Below, piece by piece: positions 34,502-42,827 of a stretch of DNA of 64,000 nucleotides. Each line of letters starts with the position of its first letter. Within the stretch, counting starts at the first letter, position 1. Below the pieces are notes generated by a model. The model saw only the letters and a program-made list of their open reading frames with translations, had not been told where the DNA came from and did no database searches. The stretch is from assembly GCF_900090105.1 (NCBI RefSeq), contig NZ_FMDM01000010.1:62001-126000 (forward strand), in the 5' to 3' direction. This DNA is from Micromonospora humi. GTDB taxonomy: Bacteria; Actinomycetota; Actinomycetes; Mycobacteriales; Micromonosporaceae. The position numbers and the translations under genes are program-made.

Positions 34502-35197
34502 TCAGACCGCGAGGGCCGCACGCACCTCCCGCTCGGCCGTGACTCCCCCGTCGCCGTGCGAGGTGACCCGGCCGGATTCGAGGACGTGGTAGCGGTCCGC
34601 CACCCGCAACGCGAACCCGAGGTGCTGCTCGACGAGCAGCACGCTGAAGCCGGACTGCCGGATCAGCTCGACGATCCGCTCCTGGATCTCCGCGACCACC
34701 GACGGCTGGATGCCCTCGGTCGGCTCGTCGAGCATGAGCAGCCGCGGCCGGGTGATCAACGCGCGGGCGATGGCGAGTTGCTGACGCTGACCACCGGAGA
34801 GCAGCCCGGCCCGCCGCCGCAGCAGCGGACGCAGCGCCGGGAACAGGTCCAGCACCTCCGCCGTCGCCACCGCTCCGTCGCGCCGGCCGTCGGCGACGAG
34901 GCGCAGGTTCTCCGCCGCCGTCAGGTGCGGGAAGCACTGCTGGCCCTGCGGGACGTACGCCATGCCGCGCGCCACCCGCTCGTGCGGCGCGAGACGGGTG
35001 ACGTCCTCGCCGTCCAGCTCGACGGCTCCGGCGGTCGGGCGCAGCAGGCCCGCCGCGACCCGCAGCAGGGTGCTCTTACCGGCGCCGTTGTGCCCGAGCA
35101 CCACGGCCACCCCGTCGGGTGGGACGGCGAGGTCCACGCCGTGCAGCACCCGGGAACGCCCGTATCCGGCACGCACCCCACGCAGGGTCAGCATCAT
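34502..35197 (-). CDS. urtE: Urea ABC transporter ATP-binding protein UrtE
   Basis: 231 aa; start overlaps the urtD stop (ATGA). Walker A GHNGAGKST, signature LLSGGQRQQLAIARAL and Walker B LLMLDEPTEGIQPS are intact. The GIQPS phrase and VEQHLGFALRVADRYHVLESG are typical of UrtE within the branched-chain amino-acid-type transporters. It hydrolyses ATP to drive urea uptake together with UrtD. Last gene of urtABCDE on the minus strand. Confidence 0.93.
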   Translation of the reverse strand: MMLTLRGVRAGYGRSRVLHGVDLAVPPDGVAVVLGHNGAGKSTLLRVAAGLLRPTAGAVELDGEDVTRLAPHERVARGMAYVPQGQQCFPHLTAAENLRLVADGRRDGAVATAEVLDLFPALRPLLRRRAGLLSGGQRQQLAIARALITRPRLLMLDEPTEGIQPSVVAEIQERIVELIRQSGFSVLLVEQHLGFALRVADRYHVLESGRVTSHGDGGVTAEREVRAALAV

Positions 35198-35970
35198 GCC
35201 TCCAGACCGCTGGGGACCGACCCGGTTTCGACCGGGTGGCCGAGGTAGACCTCCTGCACGCGCGGGTCCGCCTGGACCTGCGCCACCGTGCCCTCGCTGA
35301 GAACCCTCCCCGCGTGCAGCACGGTGACGCTGCGCGCGAACCGGCGCAGGAAGTCCATGTCGTGCTCGATCACCACCACCGTGCGGTCCCGGCTCACCGT
35401 CTCCAGCAGGGCACCCGTGGCGTCGCGCTCCTCGTGGCTCATCCCGGCGACCGGCTCGTCGAGCAGCAGCAGCCGCGCGTCCTGCACCAGCAGCATGCCG
35501 ATCTCCAACCACTGCTTCTGGCCGTGCGCGAGCGTGCCGGCGAGCTGGTCGGCCCGGCCGGTCAGCCCGATGGTCTCCAGCGCGGCGGCCACGTCGTCGG
35601 GGATCCCCCGCCGACGCCGGGCCAGGCTGGCCCAGCCGCGGCGGGCACCAGCGGCGATGTCGAGGTTCTGCAGGACCGACAGCTCCTCGAAGATCGTCGA
35701 CGTCTGGAACGTCCGGCCGACGCCGAGCCGGCTGATCCGGTGCACCGGGCGGCCCAGCAGCTCCTGGTCGCCGAAGCACACCGAGCCGGTGGCCCGTACC
35801 AGACCGGTGATCGCGTCGACCACTGTGGTCTTGCCGGCGCCGTTCGGCCCGATCAGGAACCGGATGTCACCGGCGGGCACCTCCAGCGAGACGCCGTCGA
35901 CGGCGGTGAAGCCGTCGAAGCTGACCCGCACGTCACGGACGGACAACCCGTCCGGGCGGTCGTCGTTCAT
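35194..35970 (-). CDS. urtD: Urea ABC transporter ATP-binding protein UrtD
   Basis: 258 aa; ATG 35970 overlaps the urtC stop by ATGA. DVRVSFDGFTAVDGVSLEVPAGDIRFLIGPNGAGKTT (ends given) holds Walker A. The signature is the unusual LAHGQKQWLEIGMLL instead of LSGGQ, which is characteristic of UrtD. Walker B is LLLLDEPVAGMSHEE. The frame continues open far upstream, but that part is a shadow of urtC. Confidence 0.94.
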   Translation of the reverse strand: MNDDRPDGLSVRDVRVSFDGFTAVDGVSLEVPAGDIRFLIGPNGAGKTTVVDAITGLVRATGSVCFGDQELLGRPVHRISRLGVGRTFQTSTIFEELSVLQNLDIAAGARRGWASLARRRRGIPDDVAAALETIGLTGRADQLAGTLAHGQKQWLEIGMLLVQDARLLLLDEPVAGMSHEERDATGALLETVSRDRTVVVIEHDMDFLRRFARSVTVLHAGRVLSEGTVAQVQADPRVQEVYLGHPVETGSVPSGLEA

Positions 35971-37103
35971 GAGGTCGACACCTCCGCCCGCTCGGCGCCG
36001 CGGCGGCGGGCCAGCGCCCACAGCGACGCCAGGCCGCCGGGAAGGAACGCCACCACCACCACGAAGAGCAGACCCTGCAGGTACGTCCAGGTGCCCGGGA
36101 AACGTTCGGAGAGGGCGGTACGCGCCCAGGCGACCGCCACCGCGCCGAGCACCGGCCCGAGCAGCGTGGCCCGGCCGCCCACCGCCACCCCGATGACGAA
36201 CTCGATCGACGGGACGATGCCGATGAGGGCCGGCGAGATGATGCCCACCGCCGGCACGAACAGCGCGCCCGCGAGGCCCGCCATACCCGCCGCCACCACG
36301 TAGGCGACGAGCTTGACCGACGCCGGGTCGTAGCCGAGGAAACGGACCCGCTCCTCGCTGTCCCGCACCGCCACCAGCAGTTCCCCGTAGCGGCTGTGAA
36401 CGAGCTGGCGGGCCAGCGCGAGCAGCGCGAGCAGGACGCCGGCGATGATGAAGTAGACCATCCGCTGGTTGACCGGGTCGTCCAGGTCGTAACCGAAGAA
36501 GCCCTGGATGTCGGTGAGCCCGTTGGTGCCGCCTGTGGTCCCCTGCTGGCCGATCAACAGGATCACCATGGCGGCGGCGAGAGCCTGGCTGAGGATGGCG
36601 AAGTACGCGCCCCGCACCCGGCGGCGGAACACCAGTGAGCCGAGCCCGAAGGCGACGGCCATCGGCAGCAGCACCGTGGCCGGCAGCGCGAACCACGGGC
36701 TGGCGAACGGGCGCCACCAGACGGGCAGCTCGTCGAGCTGCCCGTACAGCTGCATGAAGTCCGGCATTCCACCGGGACCCGCGTCGGCGAGCTTGAGGTG
36801 CATGGCCATCGCGTAGCCGCCCAGGCCGAAGAAGACGCCCTGGCCGAGGGTGAGCAGCCCGCCGCGCCCCCAGGCGATGCCGATGCCGACGGCCACCATG
36901 GCGACGCACAGGTACTTGGCGAGCAGGGCCAGCCGGAAGTCCGAGAGCGCCAGCGGCGCGACGGCGAACAGCAGCGCCGCGCCGCACGCGAACCCCGCCG
37001 CCGCGGGTAGCCGTGAGCGACCCCCGGGCCGGTTCGGTGGTGCGGCGTCGGTCGGGGCCGGTGCGCCGGCGGCGCTCGGCGGCGCGGGTGTCACGGCGGT
37101 CAT
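35967..37103 (-). CDS. urtC: Urea ABC transporter permease UrtC
   Basis: 378 aa; ATG 37103 chosen for its ATGA overlap with urtB. About ten membrane helices of the LivM type. GIGIAWGRGGLLTLGQGVFFGLGGYAMAMHL and RFLGYDPASVKLVAYVVAAGMAGLAGALF (ends given) match UrtC. The first ~40 residues are a Pro/Ala-rich cytoplasmic leader; an upstream ATG at 37148 would lengthen it without homology. Forms the channel with UrtB. Confidence 0.93.
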   Translation of the reverse strand: MTAVTPAPPSAAGAPAPTDAAPPNRPGGRSRLPAAAGFACGAALLFAVAPLALSDFRLALLAKYLCVAMVAVGIGIAWGRGGLLTLGQGVFFGLGGYAMAMHLKLADAGPGGMPDFMQLYGQLDELPVWWRPFASPWFALPATVLLPMAVAFGLGSLVFRRRVRGAYFAILSQALAAAMVILLIGQQGTTGGTNGLTDIQGFFGYDLDDPVNQRMVYFIIAGVLLALLALARQLVHSRYGELLVAVRDSEERVRFLGYDPASVKLVAYVVAAGMAGLAGALFVPAVGIISPALIGIVPSIEFVIGVAVGGRATLLGPVLGAVAVAWARTALSERFPGTWTYLQGLLFVVVVAFLPGGLASLWALARRRGAERAEVSTS

Positions 37104-37987
37104 GCGAGGCTCCTGGTCCGCAGGGTGAACAGGCCCTGTGGCCGCCACTGGAGGAACGCGACGATCGCCACGAAGACGATCACCTTGGCGACGCTGAGGG
37201 TCGTGAGGTATTCCCCGGTGGCCTGCAGGACCCCGAGGGCGAAGGCGACGATCACGCTGCCCTTGAGCTGACCGATCCCGCCGACCACGACCACCAGGAA
37301 GGCGTCGATGATCAGATTGGTGCCCATGGTCGGGCCGATCGGGCCGAGGAGGGTGAGCGCCACCCCGGCGAGCCCGGCCAGGCCCGAGCCGAGGAAGAAG
37401 GTCGTCCGGTCCACCCGGGCGGTGGGGATGCCGGACACCGCGGCGAGGTCGCGGTTCTGCACGACCGCGCGGATCCGACGCCCCAACGGGGTGAGCCGCA
37501 GCGCCAGGGTGAGCGCGGTGACGGCGGCCAGGGCCAGGGCCAGGATGAACAGCCGGTTGTTGGCGACCGTCAGGCCGCCGGGCACCGCCACGTTGCCGGT
37601 GAGCAGGTCCGGCGCGCGGGTCTGCACGTTCGGACTGCCGAAGATGTCCCGGGCGAGCTGTTGCAGCATCAGGGACACGCCCCAGGTGACCAGCAGGGTG
37701 TCCAGGGGACGGGCGTAGAGCCGGCGGATCAGCAGGATCTCCAGCAGCATCCCCGTCGTGCCGGCGACCACGAACGCCACCGGCAGCGCCACCAGCAGCG
37801 ACAGCCCGGCGCCGGTGATGCTCTGTTGCAGCACGTACGTGGTGTAGGCGCCGGCCATGATGAACTCGCCGTGCGCCATGTTGATGACGTTCATCTGGCC
37901 GAAGGTCAGCGCCAGCCCGAGCGCGACGAGCAGCAGCACCGCGCCGATGCTGATGCCGGTGAAGAGTTGACCGAAGAGGACTGTCAC
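37100..37987 (-). CDS. urtB: Urea ABC transporter permease UrtB
   Basis: 295 aa from GTG 37987, with GGGAG eight bases upstream. LivH-type membrane protein: ALGLALTFGQMNVINMAHGEFIMAGAYTTYV and ILLIRRLYARPLDTLLVTWGVSLMLQQLARDIFG (ends given) are UrtB hallmarks. About eight helices. It lies 32 bases downstream of urtA. The longer open frame upstream of 37987 is a shadow of urtA. Confidence 0.93.
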   Translation of the reverse strand: MTVLFGQLFTGISIGAVLLLVALGLALTFGQMNVINMAHGEFIMAGAYTTYVLQQSITGAGLSLLVALPVAFVVAGTTGMLLEILLIRRLYARPLDTLLVTWGVSLMLQQLARDIFGSPNVQTRAPDLLTGNVAVPGGLTVANNRLFILALALAAVTALTLALRLTPLGRRIRAVVQNRDLAAVSGIPTARVDRTTFFLGSGLAGLAGVALTLLGPIGPTMGTNLIIDAFLVVVVGGIGQLKGSVIVAFALGVLQATGEYLTTLSVAKVIVFVAIVAFLQWRPQGLFTLRTRSLA

Positions 37988-38019
37988 GGTGGGTGCTCCC
38001 GTACTGCGGGCCGGCGTCG

Positions 38020-39264
38020 TCAGCTCAGGCCGCTCGCCCACGGATAGGTCTTGAGGTACGGGTCCGGCGCGACCGGCTTGCCGGAGTTCCACACCTCGGT
38101 GATCAGGCCGTCCGCGCCGATCCTGCCGATGCGGGCGGTCTTGGCGATGTGCTGGGTCCTGCCGTCGACAGTGACCAGTCCCTCCGGCGCGTCGAAGGTG
38201 ATGCCGTCGGATGCGCCGCGGACCCGCTCGACGTCGAACGCGCCGGCCTTCTCGACCATCGCCTTCCACAGGTGGACGCTGACGTAGGCGGCCTCCATCG
38301 GGTCGCTCGTCGGCTTGTCCGCGCCGTACTTCGCCTTGTAGGCGGCCACGAACCGGTTGTTCGCCGCGCCGGGCGTGGTCTGGTAGTAGTTCCAGGCGGT
38401 CAGCTGACCCTCCAGGTACTGGGTGCCGATGCCCTTGACCTCCTCCTCGGCGATGGACACCGACACCACCGGCATGGCGGCGGCGGTCAGCCCGGCCGAC
38501 TTGTACTCCTTGAAGAACGCCACGTTGCTGTCGCCGTTCAGGGTGTTGAAGACCGCCTTCGCGCCGGACGACTTGACCTTGTTGACGATCGTGCCGAATT
38601 CGGTGGACCCGAGCGGCGCGTAATCCTCGCCGACCACGGTCATCCCATTCGCCGCCGCGTACGCCTTGATGATTTTGTTGGCCGTCCGTGGGAAAACGTA
38701 GTCGCTGCCGACCAGGTAGACCGATGTCGTTCCCTGGGCCTTGAGGTAGTCGAGCCCCGGGACGATCTGCTGGTTGGTCGTCGCGCCCGTGTAGAAGATG
38801 TAGGGCGACTGTTCCAGACCCTCGTACTGCACCGGGTAGAAGAGCAGCGCCTTGTTCTTCTCGAACACCGGTTTGACCGCCTTGCGGCTGGCCGACGTCC
38901 AGCAGCCGAAGACGGCGGCGACCCGGTCCTCGGAGATCAGCTTCTCGGCCTTCTCCGCGAAGGTGGGCCAGTCCGAGGCGCCGTCCTCCCCGACCGGCTG
39001 GATCTTCTTGCCGAGGACGCCGCCGGCCGCGTTGATCTCCTCGACGGCGAGCATGATGGCGTCGCGGACGGTGACCTCGCTGATCGCCATGGTGCCGGAG
39101 AGCGAGTTGAGCAGGCCCACCTTGACGGTGTCGCCGGAGACGTCGGCGGTGACGCCGGCCGCGCCGCCCTCGGCACTGGTCCTGCTGCCGCACGCGGTCA
39201 TGGCCACCGCGGCGACGAGGGTCATGGCACCCGCCAGGATTCGGCGGCTCCGAAGAAGTGACAT
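38020..39264 (-). CDS. urtA: Urea ABC transporter substrate-binding lipoprotein UrtA
   Basis: 414 aa. Lipobox VAMTAC gives lipidated C25. The mature protein reads VKVGLLNSLSGTMAISEVTVRDA, VFGCWTSASRKAVKPVFEKNKALLFYPVQYEGLEQSP and LVGSDYVFPRTANKIIKAY (ends given), the UrtA subgroup of periplasmic-binding family 6. It binds urea outside the membrane. First gene of urtABCDE. Upstream repeats TGGGAAACA (39421-39451) may be nitrogen-regulator sites. Confidence 0.95.
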   Translation of the reverse strand: MSLLRSRRILAGAMTLVAAVAMTACGSRTSAEGGAAGVTADVSGDTVKVGLLNSLSGTMAISEVTVRDAIMLAVEEINAAGGVLGKKIQPVGEDGASDWPTFAEKAEKLISEDRVAAVFGCWTSASRKAVKPVFEKNKALLFYPVQYEGLEQSPYIFYTGATTNQQIVPGLDYLKAQGTTSVYLVGSDYVFPRTANKIIKAYAAANGMTVVGEDYAPLGSTEFGTIVNKVKSSGAKAVFNTLNGDSNVAFFKEYKSAGLTAAAMPVVSVSIAEEEVKGIGTQYLEGQLTAWNYYQTTPGAANNRFVAAYKAKYGADKPTSDPMEAAYVSVHLWKAMVEKAGAFDVERVRGASDGITFDAPEGLVTVDGRTQHIAKTARIGRIGADGLITEVWNSGKPVAPDPYLKTYPWASGLS

Positions 39265-39420
39265 CTAATCTCCCTGCGGTGCACTCAGGTAACGAAAGGG
39301 CGGGTCGGTGCGGTCCGGTGGAGCTGACATTGGCGACACCGCGGTCGACGGGTGGACGTCGCCTGCGGTCATCGCAACGAATACGGGCACGCAAAGCGTC
39401 GACCGACATGATTGCCTGAG

Positions 39421-39451
39421 TGTTTCCCAGCCCTTAATTGACTGTTTCCCA
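39421..39451 (-). promoter_or_regulatory. Two TGGGAAACA direct repeats, 22-bp period (GlnR-like)
   Basis: On the minus strand TGGGAAACA occurs at 39451-39443 and 39429-39421, exactly two helical turns apart. GAAAC boxes spaced by 22 bp are the b-half-sites of GlnR operators in actinomycetes; the intervening a-site is weak (TTAAG). Nitrogen control of urea uptake by GlnR is known in the group, so this reading is plausible but not proven. Confidence 0.4.
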
Positions 39452-39461
39452 CGCACGTGGG
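39448..39461. promoter_or_regulatory. Inverted repeat CCCACG-CA-CGTGGG
   Basis: Perfect 6-bp arms with a CA centre, overlapping the distal TGGGAAACA repeat. Possible operator for a second regulator, for example the nearby MarR protein. Confidence 0.3.
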
Positions 39462-39477
39462 TACGGCGCATGCCATG

Positions 39478-39515
39478 ACGGCTGACACCGCCTCGCGCGA
39501 GACGGTGTCAGCCGT
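39478..39515 (-). terminator. 13-bp perfect hairpin between the sensor-like gene and urtA
   Basis: ACGGCTGACACCG (39478-39490) and CGGTGTCAGCCGT (39503-39515) are exact complements, and the 12-base loop contains CTCGC/GCGAG that can extend the stem. On the minus strand it lies 160 bases after the stop of the UrtA-like gene and ahead of the urtA promoter, so it probably terminates read-through; attenuation of urtA is an alternative. Confidence 0.55.
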
Positions 39516-39673
39516 GATCGATCCTGCGGAGAATTGCCACCACAATGGTCGACGGACAGATTTCGCCGACGGTGGACAGGCATTCGTGGTATCCGCCCCA
39601 CGGGGAGATACTTCACGCAGGAAGCATCTTAGGGCCGGGCCGGGTGGACGTGTCAAGGGTCCGCACCGGACGG

Positions 39674-40756
39674 TCAGAGCTGGGCGACCACGGTGAAGTC
39701 GAGACCGTCGGCCTCGGCGAGGTAGATCCGCTGGCGCACGTGCCGCCCACGCAGCCGCAGCCGACCACGCGGCCCGTGGTACGCCACCGTGTCGGCAGCC
39801 GTCTCGATCGCCCGCACGTCGAGGGCGCGGGCCTGCCCGATCAGGGCGGCGAGCAGCATCACCCCCTCGTAGCAGGACTCCCCCAGGCTGCCCAGCGGCG
39901 GCGCCTCCACCCCGAACCGGCGGGCGAACTCGCCGTGGAAGTCGAGGTTCTCCTGCGTCACGAGACCGGCGAAGAAGCCCGCCGTGCTGTAGAGCCGCCG
40001 CGTCGCGCCCGCCCCGCTGGCCAACAGCATGTTCTCGTCCATCAGGGTGCTCAGCCGCAGGCACCGCTGGTCCATCGCGGCACGCGCGAACGCCCGGTTG
40101 AACCGCACCGCGTCCGCGCCGACGAGCAGCATCACCACGGCGTCGGCCTCGCTGCGCTCGATCCGGCGCAACACGTCGTCGAACTCGTGCGTCTCCAACG
40201 GCAGGAACGCCTGCCCCACCACGCGACCACCGCCGCGCAGCGCGTACCGCTGGGCGGCCCGCGCGGTGCGCCGGGGCCACACGTAGTCGTTGCCGACCAC
40301 GAACCAGCGGCGCACGCCCTGCTCCCCCGCGAGCAGCCGCATCGCCGGCCACAGCTGGGCGTCCGGCGTCTCGCTGGTCAGATAGACCCCCTCGGTACGC
40401 TCACCGCCCTCGTACAGGGCGGTGTAGACGTACGGCACGCGGTGCGCGACCCGGGGTGCGAGCGCCTGCCGCACCGAGGAGATGTGCCAACCGGTCACGC
40501 CCTGCACAGCCCCCACCGACACCAGTGCCTCCACCTGGGCGGCCACCTCAGCCGGCGGGGCGCCACCGTCGACCGGCACCAGCCGCACCTCGCGGCCGAG
40601 CACCCCGCCGCCGGCGTTGATCTCCTCGACCGCGAGCTGGGCGCAGAGTTCACAGGTCGGGCCGAACATCCCCGCCGGCCCGCGCATCGGGTACACCAGC
40701 GCGATGCTGACCACGGCCCGATCGACGGTGAGCCACGGCGGTGCCGGCGCGGACAT
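39674..40756 (-). CDS. Cytoplasmic UrtA/AmiC-like urea or amide-binding protein
   Basis: 360 aa from ATG 40756. Clear similarity to the family 6 binding fold: VSIALVYPMRGPAGMFGP, CAQLAVEEINAGGGVLGREV, VVGNDYVWPRRTARAAQ, LPLETHEFDDVLRRI (ends given). Unlike UrtA it has neither signal peptide nor lipobox, so it should stay in the cytoplasm as AmiC or FmdD-type proteins do. No AmiR/ANTAR partner is adjacent; the divergent neighbour is a MarR regulator. A sensor of urea or amides between the transport and urease operons is my inference. Confidence 0.8.
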   Translation of the reverse strand: MSAPAPPWLTVDRAVVSIALVYPMRGPAGMFGPTCELCAQLAVEEINAGGGVLGREVRLVPVDGGAPPAEVAAQVEALVSVGAVQGVTGWHISSVRQALAPRVAHRVPYVYTALYEGGERTEGVYLTSETPDAQLWPAMRLLAGEQGVRRWFVVGNDYVWPRRTARAAQRYALRGGGRVVGQAFLPLETHEFDDVLRRIERSEADAVVMLLVGADAVRFNRAFARAAMDQRCLRLSTLMDENMLLASGAGATRRLYSTAGFFAGLVTQENLDFHGEFARRFGVEAPPLGSLGESCYEGVMLLAALIGQARALDVRAIETAADTVAYHGPRGRLRLRGRHVRQRIYLAEADGLDFTVVAQL

Positions 40757-40852
40757 GAGCCCATGATTGCCCGCCCGACGGGGGAATACCATCGCTCACC
40801 ACGGACCGGGACGAGTCGGTACCATGACAGCGCCACCGGCCCAGGGGGTTCC

Positions 40853-41317
40853 ATGTCAGACGTGCCCGGGGCGCCAGCCGATCTGCTGCGCTCGCTCACC
40901 CGCGCCGAGCGGCTGCTCTCCCGCCGGTTGGCCGCCGTCCTGGCCGACGACGACCTGACCACCGAGGCGTGGCGGGTGCTCTGCCTGCTCGCCGACGGTC
41001 AGGGCCGTCCGATGAGCGAGGTGTCCGCCGAGGCGTCGTTGCCGCCGGGAACCCTCACCAAACTGGTCGACCAACTCGTCGACCGCAACCTGGTGTTCCG
41101 GCGGATCGACCCGCTGGACCGCCGACGTATCCGGGCCTGTCTGACCGCCCGGGGCCGCCGCGAGCACGCCCGCCTCGACGAGCGGGTCCGGGCCAGCCTC
41201 GCCGAGGCGGGCGTGCCGGCCGACGCCGCCCTGCTCGACCACCTCGCCGACCTGATCGCCCGACTCGACCCGGCGGGTCGCCGCGCCCACGCCGAGGCGG
41301 CCGGCGTACGCCGCTGA
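40853..41317 (+). CDS. MarR-family transcriptional regulator
   Basis: 154 aa; ATG 40853 with CAGGGGG upstream. The winged helix is clear: TTEAWRVLCLLADGQGRPMSEVSAEASLPPGTLTKLVDQLVDRNLVFRRIDPLDRRRI (ends given), with the DxRR wing (DRRRIRACLT). It is divergent from the UrtA/AmiC-like gene and convergent with ureD, so it most likely controls one or both nitrogen operons. The ligand is unknown. Confidence 0.9.
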   Translation: MSDVPGAPADLLRSLTRAERLLSRRLAAVLADDDLTTEAWRVLCLLADGQGRPMSEVSAEASLPPGTLTKLVDQLVDRNLVFRRIDPLDRRRIRACLTARGRREHARLDERVRASLAEAGVPADAALLDHLADLIARLDPAGRRAHAEAAGVRR

Positions 41318-41325
41318 CCCCCGCC

Positions 41326-42045
41326 TCACGCCACGTCGAGATGGGCGCGCAGCGTGTGGGCGTCCGGCGCGGTGGCAGTCCACAGTGTCGCCGGACCACC
41401 GGCCAGCGGCAGCCGGGCGCGGGTGCCCTCGACGGAGGCCGGCTCGGCGGGCAGCGACGGGTCCACCACCAGCAGCGATCCGGTGGCCGGCGCGCCGCCG
41501 AGCACCGCGGGGCCGGCCCAGCCGGGCGCGCCCGGTCCCACGGCCAGCGACTGGCGCAGCAACGGCCGGCCGCCGTAGTCGACCCGGGTGTGCACGACGG
41601 CGCTGCCCGGCGCCTCGCCGTACCGGCCGCAGATCACCTCGTCGCGCCAGGTCAGCCTCGCCCCGGCGGCCAGCTCGACCCGGGACTCGGCGAGGTGGGC
41701 GCAGCCGGCCGCCGCGACCAGTTGCTCGGGCAACCAGTGCAGTGCGCCGCCGTCGTGCACCACGGCGTGGACCGCCATCCGCGACAGCGCGTCCGGCCGG
41801 CCGGGCAGGGCGACCGAGGCGGCGACGGCGTGTACCCGCACCGCCGCGCCCGGTTCCACGTCGATCTCCAGCCGCAGGTCGTCGCCGGCGAGCGGGCCGG
41901 CCGCCCCGCCGACGACGTACACGGTCGCGACCCGACCGCCGCCGGGCGTCTGGCGCAGCAGCAGCGGCGTCTCACCGCGCAATTCGGTGAGGACCGTGCC
42001 GCCCCGGCCGTCGACCCGGGCCACCAGCCGGGCGTACGCGCGCAT
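41326..42045 (-). CDS. ureD: Urease accessory protein UreD
   Basis: 239 aa; ATG 42045 shares a base with the ureG stop (TGATG). RGGTVLTELRGETPLLLRQTP, ALHWLPEQLVAAAGCAHLAESRVEL and LTWRDEVICGRYGE are UreD/UreH blocks. It forms the scaffold UreD-UreF-UreG that delivers nickel to apo-urease. The placement last in the operon (ureABCFGD) is the usual actinomycete order. Confidence 0.9.
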   Translation of the reverse strand: MRAYARLVARVDGRGGTVLTELRGETPLLLRQTPGGGRVATVYVVGGAAGPLAGDDLRLEIDVEPGAAVRVHAVAASVALPGRPDALSRMAVHAVVHDGGALHWLPEQLVAAAGCAHLAESRVELAAGARLTWRDEVICGRYGEAPGSAVVHTRVDYGGRPLLRQSLAVGPGAPGWAGPAVLGGAPATGSLLVVDPSLPAEPASVEGTRARLPLAGGPATLWTATAPDAHTLRAHLDVA

Positions 42046-42827
42046 CAGGCCGGGCCGACCCGCGCGGCGGCCGGGTGCCGGGCCGCGTGGTGGGCCAGTT
42101 CGTGGCGGATCCAGGCGGCGACCCGCCCCGCCGTCGGGTCGCCGACGATCGACAGGAACACGGTCGGCAGGTCGCCGCGCCGGGCCCGCGCGTCCCGGTC
42201 CATGACGGCCAGGTCCGCGCCCACCATCGGGGCCAGGTCGGTTTTGTTGATCACGAGCAGGTCGGCGGACGTCACCCCGGGTCCGCCCTTGCGCGGCACC
42301 TTGTCCCCGCCGGCCACGTCGACCACGAATATCTGCCGGTCCACCAGGCCCCGGCTGAACGTGGCGGTCAGATTGTCCCCGCCGCTCTCGACCAGCACCA
42401 GGTCCAGCGGGCCGACCGCCTCGGCCAACTCGTCCACGGCGTCGAGGTTGGCCCCGATGTCGTCCCGGATGGCGGTGTGCGGGCAGCAGCCGGTCTCCAC
42501 GGCGCGGATCCGGCTCGGGTCCAGCACACCGGCCCGCTTGAGGAAGTCGGCGTCCTCGGTCGTGTAGATGTCGTTGGTGACCACGCCGAGTCGCAGCTCG
42601 CCGGCGAACGCCCGGCACAGGGCCGCCACCAGCGCGGTCTTGCCGGAACCGACCGGTCCGCCGATGCCGACGCGCAGCGCCCGGCCGGGGAGTGCCAGCG
42701 GCGGATGCGGGTCCACCCCCGGTTCGGGGTGGGTGTGCGGAACGGTCTCGTCGTGCGGGGCGGGATTCGGGTCGGCATCGGGCGCAACGGTGTCAGGACG
42801 CAAAGAGACGCACCTCCCAGGTGGCAT
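42045..42827 (-). CDS. ureG: Urease accessory GTPase UreG
   Basis: About 260 aa. P-loop GIGGPVGSGKTALV, VVTNDIYTTEDADFL, the metal-binding ETGCCPHTAIRDD (CPH motif), SGGDNLTATFS and NKTDLAP are all conserved. The N-terminal ~50 residues are His/Pro/Asp-rich (PHDETVPHTHPEP), a nickel-storage extension that could compensate for the missing ureE. Start is uncertain: ATG 42827 overlaps ureF by 35 bases, while TTG 42803 has a good GGGAGG eight bases upstream. GTP hydrolysis drives nickel insertion. Confidence 0.93.
   Translation of the reverse strand: MPPGRCVSLRPDTVAPDADPNPAPHDETVPHTHPEPGVDPHPPLALPGRALRVGIGGPVGSGKTALVAALCRAFAGELRLGVVTNDIYTTEDADFLKRAGVLDPSRIRAVETGCCPHTAIRDDIGANLDAVDELAEAVGPLDLVLVESGGDNLTATFSRGLVDRQIFVVDVAGGDKVPRKGGPGVTSADLLVINKTDLAPMVGADLAVMDRDARARRGDLPTVFLSIVGDPTAGRVAAWIRHELAHHAARHPAAARVGPA

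Larger units (their letters stand above)
39265..39673. other. Regulatory region upstream of urtA
   Basis: 409 bases with no supported gene. It holds two TGGGAAACA repeats (minus strand), a short CCCACG/CGTGGG palindrome and a strong hairpin, each listed separately. The stretch 39371-39450 is AT-richer than its surroundings, as expected of a promoter. Confidence 0.6.

Noticed and set aside
38020..39409. Long frame joining urtB with sequence antisense-phase to urtA
   Set aside because: The urtA frame has signal peptide, lipobox and family motifs; the other frame is a composition artefact.
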